64,000 bases of DNA, from positions 7,878,225 through 7,942,224 of the forward strand of contig OY987308.1 of the NCBI GenBank assembly GCA_963920635.1, written 5' to 3'. The translations under genes and the position numbers were made by a program. This document shows, piece after piece, positions 21,560 through 32,200 of this stretch. The notes beneath the pieces were generated by a model that saw nothing but the letters and a program-made list of their open reading frames with translations, was not told where the DNA came from and made no database searches. Origin of the DNA: Pseudeuparius sepicola (lineage: Eukaryota; Arthropoda; Insecta; Coleoptera; Anthribidae). The stretch's first letter is position 1, and each line of letters begins with the position of its first letter.

Positions 21560-22820
21560 AGACCGGGACAAATGTTGCAGCTTCTTTAAACAAAAATAAA
21601 ATAAAGCAAATGAAGGAGGCTAGGGTTGCTCTATCAAAAATTTTCACTTCCGTCAAATATTTGAGCAAGGTTTGGCTGTTCGAGGCCATGTTGACGACAA
21701 TTCGAATATTTTTACAGCCTTAAAACTAAGAGCAGAAGACTCGCCGGAACTATCTTCATTGCTAAATAGGACTAAATATAAATGGTTGTCTGAAGACATA
21801 ATTAATGAAATATTAAAGTTAATCAGTGAAAAAATAACTGAAAAATTATTAATAAAATTAAGACATGCGAAGTACTTTTCTATCATGATAGATGAAACCC
21901 AAGACCTGGCCACGCGGGAACAAGTTTCGATATCCTTCAGATATGTGACTAACGATTTAGAAATTGAGGAACATTTCTTCGGATTTTATGAAACAGCCAC
22001 AACAACGGCCGATGCTTCTTTATTCAAGATAGTACAAGATGTTTTGCTAAGATTCCAAGTGAACATTAATGACTGCCGCGGACAGTGCTATGATGGTGCT
22101 GCGAATGTTAGCGGACGTTTCAATGGCCTTCAAAAGAAAATCAAAAATATTCAACCCAAAGCGCTTTTTGTCCATTGTTCTGCGCACTCTTTAAATTTCG
22201 TTGTGCAGGATACATTTCAAAAGATATCTGCTGTAGGAGACTTTCTTCTCATAATTCGCAATTTAATAAATTACGTCCGCAATTCTCCCAAGGTATTAGC
22301 AATTTTTGAAAACTTCAAGCCGATGAAACTGACGGAATTAACAATTTTTTTTAATTTGCGACCATTTTGCCCAACACCCTGGTGTGTTAGAATTAAATCC
22401 GTTCAGGTAGTTTATTCTAATTATAAAATCTTATTAAATTTTTTATCAGATATGCCCAAAGAACAAAATGAAGCTGGCAGAAAAGCAAACGGATTTTTCA
22501 AATATATGAAGAAATTCGAAACGCTGTTTTTAATAAAAACTTTAATAGTTATATTTGAGCGAATTGAAGAGATAAATGCAGTTTTACAAAAAAAATTTCT
22601 GTGGTATAAACAAGTTAATGATATTGTAAGTAACTTATTCGAGTTAATAACAAGTCTAAGGAATAGAAATTTTTCATTATTTTGGTCAGAAATTAATGAA
22701 ATTAAAGAAGATTATGGTGTTTCGAAAGCTGTTGTACCTCGCCCTCATAAAATTCCAAAAAATATGATGAAAGATCCTCTACTTCTTATACTAACACATC
22801 AAACGAAGAAATGTAAGTAA
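21560..22820 (+). pseudogene. hAT-family ZMYM1-like transposase (DUF4371 region)
   Basis: A short ATG-started piece (21556-21665, METGTNVAAS...) shifts frame near 21662 into a 382-codon open stretch beginning at TTG (GLAVRGHVDD). Motifs: YFSIMIDETQDLATREQVSI with two acidic residues of the hAT RNase H fold (near residue 68), EEHFFGFYE, CRGQCYDGAANVSGR (near 140), and VHCSAHSLNFVVQ (near 170). These define the DUF4371 block of ZMYM1-type domesticated and mobile hAT transposases. The dimerisation domain at the C-terminus is missing or unreadable after 22820. No terminal repeats found. Confidence 0.7.
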
Positions 22821-25103
22821 TGTAAATATTACGGGACATATTTTGACCAGTGCAAATTCAATTTACGTAGAGATATACTTATAGATACTTGTAACACCAG
22901 AAACATACCTTCAGAAGGCATAAACGACGTAATAGTTTTTCTGCAAAAACAAGAAAACACTTCCTTAATGGAAATTATTCCTGAATATACGAAATTTTAT
23001 CTAATTTCCGTTACAACGTTTAAATGCACTATTTTGTTCCATTCCATAAAATACACTCAGTATATCACCACGCGTTTTATGAATGTTGCCCTACTATCTA
23101 CAACCACCTATACAAGCCGATGCATAATAAATTGCCTATCTATGTAGAGCTTGTTGTTTCTAAACCAAACTGTTGATTAAAGGGTATGTGCCGTTTGCAA
23201 AAGTGTTTAAATTTCATTCATCAATTGAAGGTATGTATTATTAGAACAATTACATTGTTGTAAATATTGACGGAAGTAAATCACAGAAAATATTCACTTC
23301 ACTTTATTCTGTTTCGGGATTGGTTAGCGCCACGGTGCTGACTTCATGTACTAACTTCACTCTTTATTTTCGACATTTCTTTCTGGTCTAGTATCAGTGG
23401 TAGAAGTTTTTCAGAATTGACAGTGATCTGTCACCTGGATTGTCGGCTGTGGTACTTCCAGTTTTTTTATAAATAAGTTTAATTTTCAAACCTAAAGCAT
23501 TCTGGAAGGCGGAAGTCGTCACTTATAAATAGGCCCGGCGACAGAAATCGTGGCACTTCCCTATTGAACACTCGTGGTGAACTCCCGTCAGGTGAAAGTT
23601 CGGTTTTGATTTTCTGCCTCTAAGATTTCCGCGAGAAAACTCTCTTTCAAAGCCTAACTTTCAGCGTTACGGACGGCTTAGGTGGTTCTGTACACATGAG
23701 TTATAACCATTTTGGTTATAACTCTTAAAAATTGCTTTGACTCTTCCCGTCTCTTCATGTGTCATTTAGTAAACTTAGATTACCTGTGAAGCCAGAAAAA
23801 TTACCTGATGTAAAGAAGCTTTTAACTATACATTTTGATGTAGAATGAGTCAACAGGGCGGAACTATCGTTTTACAAAAATCTTTTGAATACTGAGTTAG
23901 TTGAACCTACAGTTTAGTTGTAATTCTTGTTTATATTTTGTTATTTTAAAATAAAAAATTGTAATTTTTGCCCCTAGTCTTAATCATAAGTTTACATTTA
24001 AATTTTTTTGTACGTTGCAAAACTCGCCTTCTCTACAGAGACATTTCAAAACTCGCCTTATCCAAAAATAAACTATTTGATCAAAATATGATTAAAAGTA
24101 GCATAACACAAGAGTTGTTTAGTGTCTTATAAATGTATATAGAAATAACGGTAAACATATGCCAGTGATAAAATCATAAACGGGTTTTCCTGATTTTCTG
24201 AAAATAGGCTTAAAGGGATAAGGCGAGTTCTGATATGGAACGCCTCGTATGTGAGAATGTGTTTTATTAACTGTTGTGTCCGTCTTAGTGTATGTCTAAT
24301 GGGTTAGAGTGTGCGCTGTTCCCGTGAGACAGATATGAGATTTAAAATACGGTTGTGATGTTGGTATAATTTTTCAATTTGCTTTTGATACTTAATATGC
24401 CTTGGCAGAGAAAAAAACAAAATAATGCGGTGACGTAGTTACACATTTTTGGCATTTTTTGCAACTCATTATTTTTAATAATTTCCAAGTTAGAAATATA
24501 AGGTATATAAGGTTTTTGGTGTGTCAAAATCCAGAAATTCCTCTTATTTCATAAACTTGTTACGAAAGAAGTCTGTGGTGTTGTGTCACTTTGGAATTAT
24601 ATTAATAATAATTTTAGTTGAAATATATTCGACATGGGAAGAACTATGTGACTTTTCAGGTCCATGGCTATGTGAACTCATTATTAATTTAGAAGTAAAC
24701 CACTATTTTTGTTTTTATATTTAGATTTCCCCATCTGAATGCAACCATGTCAGCTAGTTCGAAACTGTTAATTCATTTGGCTACAAAAGAATTTAATCAA
24801 ACCGATAGTGATGGAAGCGATGGAAATGATTATATTCAAGTCACCACTCTTGGAAAATAATGGAAATAACTGCAGTAACTCAGTAAATACATTTGTTGTT
24901 AAGGTGGACGTACTGGTTATGTTGGATCTTTCGATCAAAATAAGACATCAGCACTTACTGAGCTAATGCCTGTTAGGATAATATTCAGTAATATTAAAAA
25001 TGCAGAACATTGTTCAGACAACATCAAACATTATAATAATGTGGACATTTGTTCAGAGAACTAGTTTGTAAAGATTACCGAAAGTTGCATTTAACAAAAT
25101 GTA
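22821..25103. other. Long AT-rich intergenic stretch
   Basis: No supported gene. Contains a perfect 12-bp hairpin (23698-23724) and a spaced inverted pair AACTCGCCTTATCC/GGATAAGGCGAGTT (about 24050 and 24216). A short ORF near 24747 is unrecognised. Confidence 0.4.
23698..23724. repeat. Perfect 12-bp hairpin
   Basis: GAGTTATAACCA, loop TTT, TGGTTATAACTC. Nothing around it suggests a function. Confidence 0.6.
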
Positions 25104-25136
25104 TCGAATATATATTCATATATATATATATATATA
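25104..25136. repeat. (TA)n microsatellite, left flank of the mariner-like element
   Basis: A TATATA run immediately before the left TIR. Together with the run at 27074-27120 it shows the element landed in a TA-rich target, as expected for TA-targeting transposons. Confidence 0.8.
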
Positions 25137-25503
25137 CAGTGTGACCCATTTGTTTTGGGGTCAGTCTGTAAAAAGTGTATCAATCGTGCGATTTGGCTGA
25201 TTTTTTTTTAAATTGTAGAGCTCGATGAACTGCACATTTTGAACAAAAATTGCCTGGTTCGCATAAAATCCAAAGCCTACTATGACCGTTTTTATGAGCA
25301 AAATTTTAAGAAACCATATTAGCGTTTTTTTTTGAAAAAATCTGTGTGCGCCAATGGATTGAGCACCCCTCGAAATGGGTATGTACAAAATTTCATCAAA
25401 ATATTTCAAGTAATAACGATTTTGTAGAAAAATTAAAAATGCAGCCAAGGTACGTCTTTATTTTCAAAAATTCAAAGTTGGCCATGGAAAATAATTGAAT
25501 TGT
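25137..25503 (+). repeat. Left terminal inverted repeat (367 bp)
   Basis: Matches the complement of 26707-27073 base for base as far as checked; the 288-bp open frame inside both arms gives the same 95-residue translation. The TIR is far longer than the roughly 30 bp of classical mariners. Confidence 0.92.
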
Positions 25504-25552
25504 AATAATACAACCTTATGATTATAAACACAAAACATAAAAACAATTAAAA

Positions 25553-26629
25553 TTATAAAATTTTTGTAACTTCTACCAAGCCTCCATTTTCTACAATGCA
25601 TTTGTCGTTCCTCTTGCGTACATTCAAAATTACATTTCGTATTTGCTGTGGAGTAATTTCCTCACAACTACGGTTTATCCTAGCTTGCAGTTCTTGTAAA
25701 TTATGGGGTCTTGACTTATAAACATTTTGCTTAAGTGTACCCCAAAGAAAAAAATCTAAAGGAGTTAAGTCCGGAGATCTCGGTGGCCACTCACAGAAAG
25801 GACTATTTCGCCCTATCCAACAGTTTTCAAAATTATTATCTAGCCAGTTTCTGATTAAACGAGCATTATGAATAGGACTGCCATCTAACTGTAACTTTAA
25901 ATTTAAACGGTATCTTAATGGTAACTCATCTAAAGCATTTCTAAATTCAATTTCTAGAAAATTCAAGAAGCCAGCCGCATTCAAATTCCCTTCAAAGAAA
26001 AATGGGCCAATTATTCTGTCGCGTAGTATTCCACACCAAACGTTAATTTTTTGTGAATATTGTCTCCTTGCGTTTATTATAAACTCTGGATTTTCAGCTG
26101 ACCAGTGACGGCAGTTTTGACTTGATACTACACCATTTGTAGTAAACGTGGCTTCGTCGGTGAATAAAATTTCATTTAAAAAGTTGCCATTATGGAGATA
26201 TTCACCTTGCAGCCAATAGCAAAATTCTAATCTTCTCTCCTCATCTCCTGGTTCCAGGGTGTGCACAAATTTTGGCTTAAACGGTTTTATTTTGTTTTGT
26301 CTCAAACATCTCCTTATACTCTCTCTGGGTATATGAAGGTCTAAACTAGCCGTTCGAACACTATTTCGAGGATTGTCACTAAAGTATTGCAGAATTTGAT
26401 TGTTATTTTTAACAAGTCCACGGCGTCCATTTTGCCTAGTTTTTAATAAATTTTTAGAAATCGATCCAGTTCGATCCAAAATATTGTTTATACGTTGTAC
26501 AGTACTTCGACTCACTGATCTACCTGGGTGTCTATTGTTAAATTCGGCCGCAGCTTCTGCTGCCGAGCGCTCGTTGTCGCCCACGAGTCGAACAATTTCT
26601 ATTTTGTCTCTTATGCTTAAATATTCCAT
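25553..26629 (-). CDS. Mariner-like (DDD) transposase
   Basis: 358 aa from the ATG at 26629; a longer reading would need a TTG start and adds ten hydrophobic residues, so the ATG is preferred. N-terminal helix-turn-helix pair: MEYLSIRDKIEIVRLVGDN and STVQRINNILDRTGSI (about residues 1-65), then NPRNSVRTASLDLHIPRESI. The catalytic triad sits in FTDEATFT, LDGSPIHNA and WPPRSPDLTPLDFFLWG. I count 37 residues between the second and third Asp, a D37D-type spacing as in maT/mori-like mariners. The C-terminus is the usual helical tail. It would cut and paste the element at TA sites in the nucleus. No frameshift or stop. Confidence 0.92.
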   Translation of the reverse strand: MEYLSIRDKIEIVRLVGDNERSAAEAAAEFNNRHPGRSVSRSTVQRINNILDRTGSISKNLLKTRQNGRRGLVKNNNQILQYFSDNPRNSVRTASLDLHIPRESIRRCLRQNKIKPFKPKFVHTLEPGDEERRLEFCYWLQGEYLHNGNFLNEILFTDEATFTTNGVVSSQNCRHWSAENPEFIINARRQYSQKINVWCGILRDRIIGPFFFEGNLNAAGFLNFLEIEFRNALDELPLRYRLNLKLQLDGSPIHNARLIRNWLDNNFENCWIGRNSPFCEWPPRSPDLTPLDFFLWGTLKQNVYKSRPHNLQELQARINRSCEEITPQQIRNVILNVRKRNDKCIVENGGLVEVTKIL

Positions 26630-26706
26630 AATTATGATAATTAATTGTATTGAGCACAAACAATTTCTGAACTCAATTTAGACAGTTTGACACTTAATAA
26701 AAGTAA

Positions 26707-27073
26707 ACAATTCAATTATTTTCCATGGCCAACTTTGAATTTTTGAAAATAAAGACGTACCTTGGCTGCATTTTTAATTTTTCTACAAAATCGTTATTAC
26801 TTGAAATATTTTGATGAAATTTTGTACATACCCATTTCGAGGGGTGCTCAATCCATTGGCGCACACAGATTTTTTCAAAAAAAAACGCTAATATGGTTTC
26901 TTAAAATTTTGCTCATAAAAACGGTCATAGTAGGCTTTGGATTTTATGCGAACCAGGCAATTTTTGTTCAAAATGTGCAGTTCATCGAGCTCTACAATTT
27001 AAAAAAAAATCAGCCAAATCGCACGATTGATACACTTTTTACAGACTGACCCCAAAACAAATGGGTCACACTG
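26707..27073 (-). repeat. Right terminal inverted repeat (367 bp)
   Basis: Reverse complement of the left arm, ending ...CACTG followed by TA. It probably includes the transposase promoter, because the gene starts at 26629, less than 80 bp inside the arm. Confidence 0.92.
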
Positions 27074-27121
27074 TATATATATATAACTATAACTTTTTTT
27101 TATATATATATATATATATAA
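27074..27121. repeat. (TA)n microsatellite, right flank
   Basis: TA runs interrupted by CTATAACTTTTTTTT. It forms the right half of the target tract of the mariner-like element. Confidence 0.8.
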
Positions 27122-27421
27122 CTTTGAGTGTTTGCCCATTATCACCTTTTCTTGTAATTGTTACATTTACACTCGCTAATCTTACATCCTTATATATATA
27201 TTACACCCATAGGGTCATATCAAATTAAGATTTGCATGGCCAATCTATTGAAAATGTTTTAGCTTTAAAACCTGCCCAGGAAGTTGAACTAGAAGACGTG
27301 CAAGTTAAGGGCAGTCAATGAAAAAAAACCGTTTTTAAAAACAATGTTTAACGGCGAGCAGCGGACAAGAAGTGTCCGTTGAAATTACATGGGTTGCATT
27401 TATAAATTCAGAGAAGCATAC
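27122..27421. other. Intergenic stretch
   Basis: No feature recognised between the mariner-like insertion and the LTR fragment. Confidence 0.4.
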
Positions 27422-27908
27422 TCCGTTTCAATGGCCATTGTTGTTGATTTTCCTTGTTTATTTTGGTCCTGTCATTTCTGGCAGCTCTGTCTATCTGTCA
27501 TTTCTGCCCAACTTTCATAATTCTGGCATGTGATAATTCTGTACACCTTCAATATTTCTGGCAGAAAAACTAAAAGTAACCAGAGTATTTCCCTTACAAA
27601 AAAGGCACTTAATTTTGAGGTGTCGAGCTGACCACATGGGTGAATGATGTTTTAATATCAGATCTGTTGGAATTAAAGGTACGTTCCCTTTTTCTGAGGT
27701 GCCAACTAGCTCTAAGTTGGACCTATGAGGCTTTAGGCTGATTTTTGTTGGGAACGGGGACCTAGTTCTTGTAAATTTCACAGCTCGCACCGACCCTAAT
27801 CAAGAGGCCGCCTTACACCTTCAGGTACGTTTGCATGTTATCTGTAATGCCTCGGACGTGTTCTATGCCTGTTAGGAGTTGATTTGTCGAAGCTTGCTTG
27901 CCGCCAAA
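27422..27908 (+). repeat. Fragment of the G2 Gypsy LTR (second copy at 34785-35289)
   Basis: About 487 bases nearly identical to 34785-35289, starting CGTTTCAATGGCCATTG and ending TTGCTTGCCGCCAAA. The right copy carries about 17 extra bases (CCATTTCCGTAGGCCGT region, near 34955). The right copy lies inside the proposed 2.1-kb G2 LTR, so this is best read as what is left of the G2 5' LTR. It breaks off exactly where G1 coding sequence begins. Confidence 0.7.
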
Positions 27909-29169
27909 CGCGCACGGACAAGATTGCGTGGTTGCCTACGCAAGCCTCTCGCTAACCGGAACCGAGAAAAATTACAGCACGTCCGAGAAAGAGGCTTTGG
28001 CCATCGTTTGGGGCATCGAGAAGATGCGTCCCTATTTAGAAGGATATAAATTCACCGTAATAACCGATCACCAGTCTCTAGGGTGGCTCCGATCTCTCAA
28101 AAATCCGTCTGGACGTTTAGCGCGTTGGGTTGTGTTTTTACAGCAATACGATTTCGACATAAAGTACCGCCGCGGCGCGCTTAACCGAGTAGCAGACGCT
28201 TTGTCTCGTGCACCCGTCGACACTTCGCCCCCCGATGACAATTCCGAAATGATACTTTATATTGATACTCCTACGTGTCGGTGGTATGTCCGTAAAAAAG
28301 CCGAAGTAGGACGCGACCCGGAAAAACACCCGGACTATTGCATTAAACAGGGTCGTTTGTTCCGCCACATTTGGGATCTCTCCGCACCGATTGAACCCGA
28401 ACTTTCCGAGCCGTGGAAATTATGCGTGCCAACCGAATCCCGACCGCGAGTACTCCGGGAGTGTCACGATCTTCCTACCGCGGGACATCTCGGAATTTCG
28501 AAAACTACGGCGCGAGTAGCCGCGCGTTATTATTGGCCAGGGATGCTGCGGGACGTAGCCACCTACGTTCGCCGCTGCACGTGCTGTCAGCAATTTAAAG
28601 TTGAATCTCAAAAACCAGCTGGCAAAATGCACCCCTCGCGTAACCAGGATCCGTGGGAAATAGTCAGTACAGATCTAGTAGGGCCGCTGCCGCGTTCTAG
28701 TAAAGGCAATTCTTATCTCGTAGTTTTCCAGGAAAGGTTTACAAAGTGGGTGGCCGCCCGCGCAGTCCGGAAAGCCACGGCTAAGGCCGTTACGCAAGCT
28801 TTTTACGAGGAGATAATTACTCGGTTTGGATGTCCGAAAATAACTATCACCGATAATGGAACCCAGTATACCGGTCATCTTTTCAAAGACTTTCTTACCG
28901 AAATGAATATCCAGCACAGACTCACTCCGCCATATACTCCGCAAACCAACCCCGTAGAGCGCGCCAACCGTACGTTGAAAACCATGGTTGCGCAGTTTTG
29001 TTACAACGAGCAAAGGAAGTGGGATGCACATCTCCCCGACTTAATATTTGCGATGAATACCGCGCGTCACGATTCTACCGGTTTCAGTCCAGCTTTTCTA
29101 AATTTCGGGCGCGAATTTGACGTACCTGGCGCATTATACCGATCCGACGAACCGGTTCCGACCCAGTAG
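27909..29169 (+). pseudogene. Gypsy G1 pol: RNase H and integrase (5' part missing)
   Basis: Open for about 420 codons with no native start; the frame enters from the LTR fragment through a TTG. Starts inside RNase H: STSEKEALAIVWGIEKMRPY, ITDHQSLGWL and VADALSRAP. Then the integrase zinc finger (HDLPTAGHLG..CTCCQQFK) and the DDE core with STDLVGPLP, ITDNGTQYTG and NPVERANRTL. RT, protease and gag are absent. The frame breaks near 29165. Confidence 0.85.
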
Positions 29170-29588
29170 AAAATGTAGAAAACCAAACGAACCGCCTTGT
29201 CAAACTTCGCGAAACGTTCGAACTGGTGCGCGTGAATTTAGGGCGAGCGTTTACCAACCAGAGCCACCATTATAATTTACGTCGGCGCGAATGGCGCTGT
29301 CATCTACACGAACGAGTTATGAAGCGGGAGCACCACCTGTCCGACGCCGCAAAAGGTTTCGCGGCCAAGCTGGCTCCAAAATACTCTGGACCGTATACCG
29401 TGATTCGGGCGCACTCTCCAGTAGTATTTGATTTACGATCCGATTCCGGTAAAATACTCCGCCGTATCCACATCAAAAATTTAAAGCCCGCGGTTAATAC
29501 CCAATTTTCCGCAGATCAGACCGACCGACATGGCCACCGACAAAAGTTTGAGGGGAACCGCTTCCGCACTGCCGATCGGCGCGAGTAA
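29170..29588 (+). pseudogene. Gypsy G1 integrase C-terminal domain (frameshifted)
   Basis: After a frame change near 29165 the integrase continues as a region rich in Arg with KGFAAKLAPKYSGPYTVI and RRIHIKNLKP, the beta-barrel-type C-terminal domain of Gypsy integrases. The wording (LAPKYSGPY) recalls Osvaldo/Ulysses-type elements; this assignment is from memory and tentative. The stop is at 29586-29588. Confidence 0.75.
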
Positions 29589-29842
29589 TCGTACTGCAGA
29601 ATATAGTGGTACGGCCCGCAGACTCCCCGGCCGAGCGCTGGACGCCGACTAAGTTGGCGGATCTGGTTCGGCGCTTTCCCGAGCCGTATCGATGGACGCC
29701 CGATATGCGGGAGATTCTGATGTCAATGCGGCCACTATGCGCCTCGCCAGACCGCTACGCCCGAATCACTCTACGTGATAGCGGTTTCGAATCCTGGTAC
29801 CTCCGCCGGAAACGGTCCACCCGAATTGAGGCCGCCGAATAG
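29582..29842 (+). CDS. Small ORF downstream of G1 integrase, possible accessory frame
   Basis: About 86 codons without a stop from 29582 (78 from the first GTG at 29606), in a different frame from integrase. Basic and Arg-rich: ERWTPTKLADLVRRFPEPY, SWYLRRKRSTRIEAAE. Its base composition matches the coding part of G1, and it ends about 90 bp before the polypurine tract. It could be a shifted C-terminal tail of pol, or a small third ORF. No domain recognised. Confidence 0.3.
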   Translation, partial: RVIVLQNIVVRPADSPAERWTPTKLADLVRRFPEPYRWTPDMREILMSMRPLCASPDRYARITLRDSGFESWYLRRKRSTRIEAAE

Positions 29843-29929
29843 CCGGAAGGGACATTAAGAATTTTTTTATTTGGTTTTGAATTTTGGGGGAATTTAGAAG
29901 AAAAATTAATCAAGCTTAATTTTTTTGGG

Positions 29930-29941
29930 AAGAAAGAGGGG
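29930..29941 (+). promoter_or_regulatory. Polypurine tract of Gypsy G1
   Basis: AAGAAAGAGGGG directly before the LTR start TGTGTAACG, the expected plus-strand primer of an LTR retrotransposon. Confidence 0.75.
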
Positions 29942-30329
29942 TGTGTAACGAAGTTACTAGATTTTCCGCGTTTTTATTTCAAATTATCCGTTCAGAATAA
30001 TTATTTCTGTTATTTGTTCCGCTTCCATTGATTTTTCCGAATTTTTGGAAGTGTTTCTGAGGGTAGCCAGAAGGCTGAGAGGGTAGAAAGGGGGTAGGAT
30101 TTGGTTCCAGGTCAATTTTGAAGCTAGAAGCCCCGTTCTTGCTGGGTACTGGGGTAAGAAGACACGCCCAGTACAGCGCCGATGCCGCCGAGGTCGAAGA
30201 GATGCTGCGAGTCATCTCCGCTTGTACCAGCCCGCCGCCCGCGGCGCGCCTCGCTGCGAGAGGAGCGGGGACGCGCGGTTTGACACGTCGGCTGGCGGCC
30301 GACGCACTGCCCCTCCACCTGCCGGGCCG

Positions 30330-30336
30330 TATAAAA
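30330..30336 (+). promoter_or_regulatory. TATA box in the G1 LTR
   Basis: TATAAAA in a GC-rich context (GGGCCGTATAAAACCCGG). Transcription would start about 25-30 bases on, so the three hairpin units would lie in the 5' leader of the RNA. Confidence 0.6.
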
Positions 30337-30419
30337 CCCGGCACGCGGACACGGACAGGACATCTTTACGACATCTTTTGATCTTGCTTAGATCGACTGG
30401 TGAGTATAGCGGCGATTCA

Positions 30420-30598
30420 CTGGGTGTGCGAACGGGTCAATGCCTCCCAGCTGAATACTATCTTCACCAGACCGCCGAAGTCTTTAGTGAACTACTGGAT
30501 GTGCGACCGGGCCAACGCCTTCCAGATAGTAACACTGTGCCGCCGTAAATAGGTTGTTAGGAAGCCGCTGGGTGTGCGACCGGGATAACGCCTCTCAG
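30420..30598 (+). repeat. Three spaced 31-nt hairpin units in the G1 leader
   Basis: Units at 30420-30450, 30495-30525 and 30568-30598, spaced 75 and 73 bases apart. Each is 31 nt. The outer stem is CUGGG/CCCAG, CUGGA/UCCAG and CUGGG/CUCAG; the inner stem is GCG/UGC, GCG/CGC and GCG/CGC. Changes keep pairing (one compensatory pair, two G-U). The loop has AACGGG or ACCGGG. Repetition with kept pairing suggests RNA structure, perhaps packaging or translation of the retrotransposon RNA, which is not shown. Confidence 0.7.
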
Positions 30599-30839
30599 TT
30601 GGACTTGATAATTTTGCCGTAACTGTCCGTTTGCCTAGACCGATTCCGTCGCGGCAGACCGGCCGCACGCGCTTTTGCTTTTCCGAAAATTAGTTGCACG
30701 CTAGCCGCCGAATTTTTCCGCTTACATAACACGCTTAACTAACGTCTCATTCCGCGCATTCGGGTATTGTTTTCTTTTTTTTTACATTCTGCCCGGCAGT
30801 CCGAATCCGCCTGCTAAGATAATTTAATTTCTGTTACAG

Positions 30840-31139
30840 AGTTTTGCCGTGAATCCGTTCCGGACCGGTCTACTATTTATTATGTTTTGTAAATAACGTA
30901 TCAAATATTTGTGACCATCAATATAGTCTGTTAAACCGCCTACTTGTTTAACTCTATTCCTTCCCCTCAAAAGACACCACTACTGTACTCCTCGAATTAT
31001 TTTTCTTCGACTTAAGAGCTATTTGACGCAACAGCGGCGGCCACCGCTATAAAAAAGGCCTGGCGCCCGAGGAAATCGACTATTATTTCCAAAAGAGGTT
31101 ACGAGAAGACCCAAACCAATCTTAAAAATTACATAATAG
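30840..31139. other. G1/G2 junction region
   Basis: Includes CTGGCGCCCGAGG (near 31061), which resembles a tRNA-Lys-type primer-binding site, and about 20 codons reading EEIDYYFQKRLREDPNQ that may be gag. No clear gene. Confidence 0.35.
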
Positions 31140-31600
31140 TCAAAATCAAACTAATAATCTTAGTCAAAAGGGCCCGCAATTGAAAACTGGAGTACCTCTT
31201 GGTTACAGTACCAATTGAGTTGCAGGGTCGAATTCGGGACTTTGAGATGTTGGTGGTACCCTCTTTGCCGCACGTGTTAATTTTGGGCACCGAGTTTTGG
31301 GTCCATATGGGCATTGTGCCTGATCTAAGTGTGGGAGAGTGGCGCTTTAGGGACAACGTGGATACAGCACAACTCTGTTCCATCCAGAGTTATGACCAGT
31401 TAACTCCAGCGCAAAGACGGCAACTCGATGACCTAATTACGGAGGCTTTTTCGCCAGCACAACCAGAGGTAGGCTGCACAAAGCTAGTGGAGCACCACAT
31501 TAAATTGAAACCTGGAGTCCAACCAATCAAGCAGCGGCATTATCCCCTCTCGCCAGCCCTCCAGAAATATGTGAATAGTGAGCTACAACATGTTAGATAA
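31140..31600 (+). pseudogene. Gypsy G2 protease C-terminus and RT entry
   Basis: 133 codons from a GTG at 31199. Contains LPHVLILGTEFW, the C-terminal part of a retropepsin-like protease (the active DSG/DTG is upstream and lost), then a linker and the RT entry VEHHIKLKPG..PIKQRHYPLSP. The frame shifts by one near 31595 into the RT. It belongs to the element ending at 36414. Confidence 0.75.
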
Positions 31601-32200
31601 GGGTATAATTGAGCCCTCGACATCAGCATGGGCGTCGCCAATTGTCCTTATCCGTAAAAAGAATAGTTCCAACTATCGTTTTTGTGTTGACTATCGCATG
31701 TTGAACAAGGCAAGTGAGGCAGATGCCTACCCTTTACCTTTTGTGAGTGCTACATTGGACAAACTGCGGGACGCACGCTTCCTTACAACTCTTGACATTA
31801 AACATGCTTACTGGCAGATACCTATGGCGGAGGAGTCCAAGGCACTTACCGCTTTCACCGTGCCTTCAAGGGGACTTTTCCAGTTTCGCTGTATGCCTTT
31901 TGGCCTTCATGCAGCTCCAGAAACTTGGCAGCGTCTCATAGACCGAGTGGTAGGGGTTGATTTAGAGGACCATGTTTTTGTATATCTTGATGATGTCATC
32001 ATTTGTACCCCTACTTTCTCGAAACATTTTGAGGTTCTTAAGGAGGTGGTGTCTCGTTTGACTGCCGCTGGGCTGACCCTCAGTTGGGAGAAGTGCGATT
32101 TTTGTAAGCCTGAACTGCGGTATCTAAGGTATGTCGTTAACTCTTCCGGACTGTTGGTTGATTCTGAGAAGGTTGATGCGATACTATGGGGATCCCGACC
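31578..32200 (+). pseudogene. Gypsy G2 reverse transcriptase
   Basis: RT of Ty3/Gypsy type in one frame: LDKGIIEPSTSAWASPIVL, NYRFCVDYRMLN, FLTTLDIKHAYWQIPM, FQFRCMPFGLHAAPETWQR and the catalytic VFVYLDDVIICT (near 31977). The frame is lost near 32190, where connection and RNase H continue in another frame. With the frame breaks on both sides this copy cannot make a full Pol. Confidence 0.85.

Larger units (their letters stand above)
25137..27073 (-). mobile_element. Complete mariner-like DNA transposon with 367-bp TIRs
   Basis: 1937 bp bounded by inverted repeats that begin CAGTGTGACCCATTTG and are flanked by TA on both sides. Inside is one uninterrupted transposase gene on the minus strand. 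The two TIRs look identical by eye, including a nine-base homopolymer. Intact ORF, matching TIRs and TA flanks make this the least decayed DNA transposon in the window. A (TA)n context prevents an unambiguous target duplication call. Confidence 0.92.
29942..30839 (+). repeat. 3' LTR of Gypsy G1
   Basis: Starts TGTGTAACGAAG after the polypurine tract. I place the end at TTCTGTTACA (30839); CAAAAGACA at 30974 is an alternative. Contains a TATAAAA box at 30330-30336, a possible splice donor CTGgtgagt at 30398-30406, and three 31-nt hairpin units (30420-30598). Only one LTR of G1 is present, so age cannot be judged. Confidence 0.65.

Noticed and set aside
25161..25448. A 95-codon ORF present in both arms of the mariner-like element (also 26762-27049)
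   Set aside because: It lies wholly in the TIR, is the same sequence in inverted orientation, and has a low-complexity hydrophobic translation. No evidence of a protein.
30118..30548. Overlapping ORFs on both strands in the G1 LTR
   Set aside because: GC-rich LTR sequence lacking stops by composition; three frames and both strands are open, which argues against coding.
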